A stretch of 9,008 nucleotides of DNA, taken from positions 1 through 9,008 of the forward strand of contig JAASSQ010000114.1 in NCBI GenBank assembly GCA_021767845.1, in the 5' to 3' direction. The notes beneath the pieces were generated by a model. The model was not told the origin of the DNA and did no database searches. It was given only the letters and a program-made list of their open reading frames with translations. A program made the translations under genes and the position numbers. Below are positions 6,092 to 9,008 of this stretch, one piece after another; the stretch's first letter is position 1, and every line of letters starts with the position of its first letter. This stretch comes from Roseovarius sp. Lineage in GTDB: Bacteria; Pseudomonadota; Alphaproteobacteria; Rhodobacterales; Rhodobacteraceae.

Positions 6092-7182
6092 CACGCGGCG
6101 GCCTCCGACCGGGGGACAAGGCGCAGGCGGTAATTGGTCAGCACGTCCACCGCCAGCAGGAAGAACAGCAGCATGCCCTGGAACATCTGGATCGCCGCCG
6201 CCGGCAGGCCGAGATTGGATTGCGCGATCTCGCCGCCGATATAGGTCAGCGCCATCAGGAGCCCCGCCAGCAGGATGCCGAACGGGTGCAGACGGCCGAG
6301 GAAGGCCACGATGATCGCGGTGAACCCGTAGCCCACGTTGAAGTCGATGCTGACCTGGCCGGTGGGGCCGGCGACCTCGAACATCCCGGCCATCCCGGCC
6401 AGCGCCCCCGAGGTGCCGAGGCAAAAGAGCGTCAGCGCCTTGGGGCTGACGCCCGCGAAACGCGCGGCGCGCGGCGCCTGGCCCGTGAGGCGGATATGAT
6501 AGCCGAGGATGTGGCGGCCGAGCAGCACATAGGCGAAGATCACCGCGATCAACGCGGCCACGACGCCCCAGTGCATTCCCGATCCGGCGATCAGCTCGGC
6601 GTTATGGGCCGACGGATACTCTTGCAGGTTGCGGCTGCCGGGAAAGCCCATGCCCTCGGGGTTGCGCATCGGCCCGAGCGCCATGGCCGCGAGCAGTTGT
6701 TCGGCCACGTAGACCAGCATCAGCGAGACGAGGATCTCGTTCGTGCCGAAGCGCACCTTCAGAAGCGCCGGGATCATGCCCCAGGCCAGCCCGCCCGCGG
6801 CCCCCGCGACGATCATCAGCGGGAAGATGAACCACGCCTCCATCGGGTAGAGCGCCAGCGCGACGCCCGCGCCGGTCAGCGCGCCGATGATATACTGCCC
6901 CTCGGCGCCGATGTTCCACACTCCGGCGCGGAACCCGAGGCTGAGCCCGATGGCGATCAGGATGAGCGGCGCGCCCTTCACAAGCAGTTGCGGGCGGTAA
7001 TAGAAGGCGAATTCGCCGAAGACCGGTTCCCAGAAGATCGTCGCGATCGCCTCGACCGGGTTCTTGCCGAGCGCGGCAAACAGCGCCCCGCCAGCCAGCA
7101 TGGTGACGATCACCGCCAGGATCGGCGACAGGTAAAGCCAGCGCCGCGAGGGCTGGGGCCGTTTTTCCAGCTTGATCTTCAT
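6091..7182 (-). CDS. BMP-type ABC transporter permease 1
   Basis: This 363-residue inner-membrane protein is the longer permease of the importer, resembling NupP/YufP. A basic cytoplasmic N-terminus (KIKLEKRPQPSRRW) is followed by a first membrane segment at about 16-38, then a long periplasmic stretch and further helices. The diagnostic loop FRAGVWNIGAEGQ lies at 84-96. The segment GYHIRLTGQAPRAARFAGVS is the coupling loop to the ATPase, and the hydrophobic C-terminal region contains GYGFTAIIVAFLGRLHPFGI. The start at 7182 has only a weak purine stretch upstream. A 105-base gap containing two hairpins separates it from the ATPase gene, the only sizeable gap in the operon. It ends with the TGA that overlaps the permease 2 start. 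Confidence 0.93.
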   Translation of the reverse strand: MKIKLEKRPQPSRRWLYLSPILAVIVTMLAGGALFAALGKNPVEAIATIFWEPVFGEFAFYYRPQLLVKGAPLILIAIGLSLGFRAGVWNIGAEGQYIIGALTGAGVALALYPMEAWFIFPLMIVAGAAGGLAWGMIPALLKVRFGTNEILVSLMLVYVAEQLLAAMALGPMRNPEGMGFPGSRNLQEYPSAHNAELIAGSGMHWGVVAALIAVIFAYVLLGRHILGYHIRLTGQAPRAARFAGVSPKALTLFCLGTSGALAGMAGMFEVAGPTGQVSIDFNVGYGFTAIIVAFLGRLHPFGILLAGLLMALTYIGGEIAQSNLGLPAAAIQMFQGMLLFFLLAVDVLTNYRLRLVPRSEAAA

Positions 7183-7215
7183 GAGGCGCGGGCTTTCCCG
7201 TGGTAGGCCGGGACA

Positions 7216-7277
7216 GGGGGCGCTGCCCCCGTCGCCCGAGGGGCGACTCCCCCGAGGTATTTGGGGCCAGATGAAGG
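7216..7277. repeat. Rhodobacteraceae-like intergenic double-hairpin element
   Basis: Two perfect back-to-back hairpins with 3-base loops lie between the ATPase and permease 1 genes: GGGGGC / GCCCCC (7216-7221 with 7225-7230) and GTCGCCC / GGGCGAC (7231-7237 with 7241-7247). They are followed by CCCCCGAGGTATTT (to 7262) and CCAGATGAAGG (7267-7277). I recognise the combination of a GC hairpin, GAGGTATTT and CCAGATGAAG as a recurrent extragenic element of roseobacter genomes. No T-run follows, so it is more likely a REP-like or mRNA-stability element than a strong terminator. Confidence 0.6.
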
Positions 7278-7287
7278 CGGGGTGTGG

Positions 7288-8805
7288 TCAGGCATGGGCC
7301 ACCTCCATGCCATGCGCGCCGCCCATCATCAGGCCGATCTTATCCACCGTCAGGTCGGCGGTGGGGCGGATGTCGGACATCCGGCCCTCGTTGAGCGCGC
7401 CGAAGCGGTCGGCGATTTCCATCAACTCGTCGAGGTCCTGGCTGATGCACAGGATCGCCGTGCCACCCGCGGCGAGATCCAGCAGCGCCTGGCGGATCGC
7501 GGCGGCGGCGGCGGCATCCACGCCCCAGGTGGGCTGGTTGACGACCAGCACCTCGGGGCGTTGCAGCACCTCGCGGCCGATGACGAATTTCTGCAGGTTG
7601 CCGCCCGAAAGCGCGCGCGCGGCGGTGTCGGGACCGAGGGTGCGGACATCGAAACGGTCGATGATGCGGCGGGCGAAGCCAGTGGCGGCGGGCCAGCGGA
7701 TGAAGCCGCGCCGGACCAGGTTCTCGCGCTCGGCGCCGGTCATGAGCGCGTTCTCGGTGAGGCTCATGTCGGGGGCGGCGGCGTGGCCCAGCCGTTCCTC
7801 GGGGGCGGTGAGCAGGCCGAGGCGGCGGCGCGCGGCCGGGCCGAGCCGGCCGACCGCGCGGCCCTTGAGCCGGATCGCGCCCGGGGCGCTGCGCAATTCG
7901 CCCGAGAGCGCGGCCAGCAATTCGTCCTGCCCGTTGCCCGCGACCCCGCCGATGCCGAGGATCTCGCCCTCGGCCACGGTCAGGTGCAGGTTCTTGAGCG
8001 AGGTGCCGAAGGGGCTGGGCGAGGTGACGGACAGGCCGGTGATGTCGAGAGCCACCACGCCGGTGGCGCGGGGCGGGCGCGAGGGGGCCTCGAACGCGCT
8101 GCCGACCATCATCTGCGCCATGTCGCGCGCGGTGGTCTGTGCCGGCAGGCAGGTGCCCACGTTGCGGCCCAGCCGCAGGATCGTCGCTCGGTCGCAGAGC
8201 GCGCGGATTTCCTCGAGCTTGTGGGAGATGTAGAGGATCGCCACGCCCTCGGCGGTGAGCGTGCGCAGGGTGGCGAAGAGGATTTCGACCTCTTGCGGGG
8301 TGAGCACCGAGGTGGGCTCGTCCATGATGAGCAGGCGCGGCTCTTGCAGGAGGCAGCGCACGATCTCGACCCGCTGGCGTTCGCCGGCCGACAGGTCACC
8401 CACGGTGCGGTAGGGATCGAGCGGCAGGCCGTAGGTTTCGCTGACCTCGCGGATACGCCGGGTGAGGTCGCGCATCGGCGGCGGGGTTTCCATGCCGAGC
8501 GCGATGTTCTCGGCCACGCTGAGCGCGTCGAAGAGCGAAAAATGCTGGAACACCATCGCGACCCCGGCGGCGCGGGCCGCGCGCGGCTCGGACGGGGCGA
8601 AGGGCATGCCGCGCAGCGTCATGGTGCCGGAATCGGGTTTGACCAGCCCGTAGATCATCTTGACCAGCGTGGATTTGCCCGCGCCGTTCTCGCCCAGGAG
8701 CGCGTGCACCTCGCCTTCGGCGATGTCTAAGGACACGTCGTCATTGGCGACGACCCCGGGATAGGCCTTGGTCAGTCCCGAGATGGCAAGCAGGCTGGCA
8801 GTCAC
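7288..8805 (-). CDS. BMP-type ABC transporter ATP-binding protein (two nucleotide-binding domains)
   Basis: This 505-residue cytoplasmic protein powers the importer and has two fused nucleotide-binding domains, like NupO/YufO and RbsA/MglA. Domain 1 is complete: Walker A GENGAGKST (38-46), Q-loop Q87, signature LSAGERQR (138-145), Walker B LLIMDEP (158-164) and switch H195. Domain 2 begins near residue 250 and is degenerate: the Walker A position reads GVAGNGQDE (287-295) without Lys, the signature LSGGNLQK (399-406) is intact, Walker B reads LVVNQPTWGVD (420-430) with Gln in place of Glu, and the switch is SQD instead of SHD. Such asymmetry is usual in this family. The start is placed at GTG 8805 with AGGGA 9 bases upstream (8815-8819) because homologs begin just before the SGLTKAYPG strand; another GTG at 8862 would add 19 unconserved residues. 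It is the first gene of the operon. Confidence 0.92.
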   Translation of the reverse strand: MTASLLAISGLTKAYPGVVANDDVSLDIAEGEVHALLGENGAGKSTLVKMIYGLVKPDSGTMTLRGMPFAPSEPRAARAAGVAMVFQHFSLFDALSVAENIALGMETPPPMRDLTRRIREVSETYGLPLDPYRTVGDLSAGERQRVEIVRCLLQEPRLLIMDEPTSVLTPQEVEILFATLRTLTAEGVAILYISHKLEEIRALCDRATILRLGRNVGTCLPAQTTARDMAQMMVGSAFEAPSRPPRATGVVALDITGLSVTSPSPFGTSLKNLHLTVAEGEILGIGGVAGNGQDELLAALSGELRSAPGAIRLKGRAVGRLGPAARRRLGLLTAPEERLGHAAAPDMSLTENALMTGAERENLVRRGFIRWPAATGFARRIIDRFDVRTLGPDTAARALSGGNLQKFVIGREVLQRPEVLVVNQPTWGVDAAAAAAIRQALLDLAAGGTAILCISQDLDELMEIADRFGALNEGRMSDIRPTADLTVDKIGLMMGGAHGMEVAHA

Positions 8806-8814
8806 GCGGTTCGG

Positions 8815-8819
8815 TCCCT
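8815..8819 (-). promoter_or_regulatory. Shine-Dalgarno of the ATPase gene, supports GTG start
   Basis: AGGGA on the minus strand lies 9 bases before the GTG at 8805. The alternative upstream GTG at 8862 has no comparable site. Confidence 0.55.
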
Positions 8820-8849
8820 GGTGGCGCTGTGGTGGCGGCTGCCCGATGA

Positions 8850-9008
8850 CTAGCGCAGGCACGCCATGATGGGCAATGGCCTGTGCGGCATTTCCGCTGC
8901 GGCAGATGGGCCGGTGCCCGCGATCTGGGCGAAAAGGCCGGGCCGGGCCGCGATCGCGTCTTCCGTGGCAGGGTCCGGGCGGGTAATCATGGCGCCATGA
9001 GCAGTGAC
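8850..9008 (-). CDS. Unrecognised short reading frame, open to right edge
   Basis: A minus-strand frame enters from the right edge and ends in TAG at 8850-8852, giving 52 visible residues. An internal ATG at 8990 would give a 46-residue protein starting MITRPDPATEDAIAARPG. It has no motif I recognise, no membrane segment and a Pro/Ala/Arg-rich composition that high-GC DNA produces easily. If real, it is most likely the tail of a gene upstream of the ABC operon in the same orientation, which would place that operon in a longer transcript. A mirrored plus-strand frame of 44 residues (8866-9000) is equally short, and a plus-strand ATG at 8997 could begin another gene. I cannot choose between these. 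Confidence 0.25.
   Translation of the reverse strand, partial: VTAHGAMITRPDPATEDAIAARPGLFAQIAGTGPSAAAEMPHRPLPIMACLR

Noticed and set aside
5135..7206. Two long plus-strand frames (5135-6133 and 6220-7206) opposite the permeases
   Set aside because: They are rich in Asp/His/Gln/Arg, the expected mirror of hydrophobic membrane-protein codons, and have no credible start sites.
7501..7515. Run of five GGC triplets in the ATPase gene
   Set aside because: It encodes the alanine stretch after GVDA in domain 2 and is short; no sign of phase-variable repeat function because the unit is a triplet and cannot shift frame.
7261..8730. Plus-strand frame of 489 codons opposite the ATPase
   Set aside because: It mirrors a gene with complete Walker and signature motifs; the translation has no recognisable domain.
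8847..8876. TTGCCC / TAGTCA pair as ABC operon promoter
   Set aside because: Both hexamers match consensus poorly and occur in GC-rich sequence where such pairs are common, so it is not listed as a feature.

Overview
The window is GC-rich and densely coded, with short intergenic gaps. The style of its proteins suggests a marine alphaproteobacterium of the Rhodobacterales (Roseobacter group). Three points support this: the cysteate lyase closely resembles roseobacter CuyA, an intergenic element matches one I recall from Rhodobacteraceae genomes, and the BMP-type ABC operon is organised as in that group. The assignment is from recalled family knowledge, not from a search.

Region 1 (1-1683) is a divergent regulator/enzyme pair. 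The N-terminal part of a LysR-type regulator runs leftwards off the window edge. Facing away from it is a PLP enzyme of the D-cysteine desulfhydrase / L-cysteate sulfo-lyase family (cuyA). The 127-bp gap holds a well-formed LysR-type box (TGCA-N5-TGCA) that would overlap the regulator's promoter and sit near -65 of the cuyA promoter. No sulfite exporter or cysteate transporter lies next to cuyA.

Region 2 (1684-1933) is a 250-bp convergent gap with two GC-rich inverted repeats and no gene that I can support.

Region 3 (1934-3938, minus strand) is a three-gene cluster transcribed leftwards: an aldo/keto reductase, a DUF938 (METTL26-like) predicted SAM methyltransferase separated from it by one base, and a small AhpD-like carboxymuconolactone decarboxylase-family protein with a complete Glu/Cys/Cys/His redox site.

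Region 4 (4000-8805, minus strand) is a complete BMP-family ABC importer operon of the purine-nucleoside type. Transcription order is double-domain ATPase, permease 1, permease 2 (overlapping by one base), then the periplasmic binding protein, ending in a strong intrinsic terminator at 4000-4030. A Rhodobacteraceae-like double-hairpin repeat sits between the ATPase and permease 1. The second ATPase domain has lost its Walker A Lys, catalytic Glu and switch His, leaving one functional ATP site of each type expected for this family.

Region 5 (8806-9008) is the upstream flank of the ABC operon. It contains at most a short minus-strand reading frame open to the right edge, which I do not recognise.

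The window looks like ordinary core and accessory metabolism of a roseobacter. I found no mobile element, CRISPR array, tRNA, rRNA or clear novel defence or biosynthetic system. The most useful second looks are the regulatory architecture at cuyA, the double-hairpin repeat inside the ABC operon, and possible leaderless starts of two genes.
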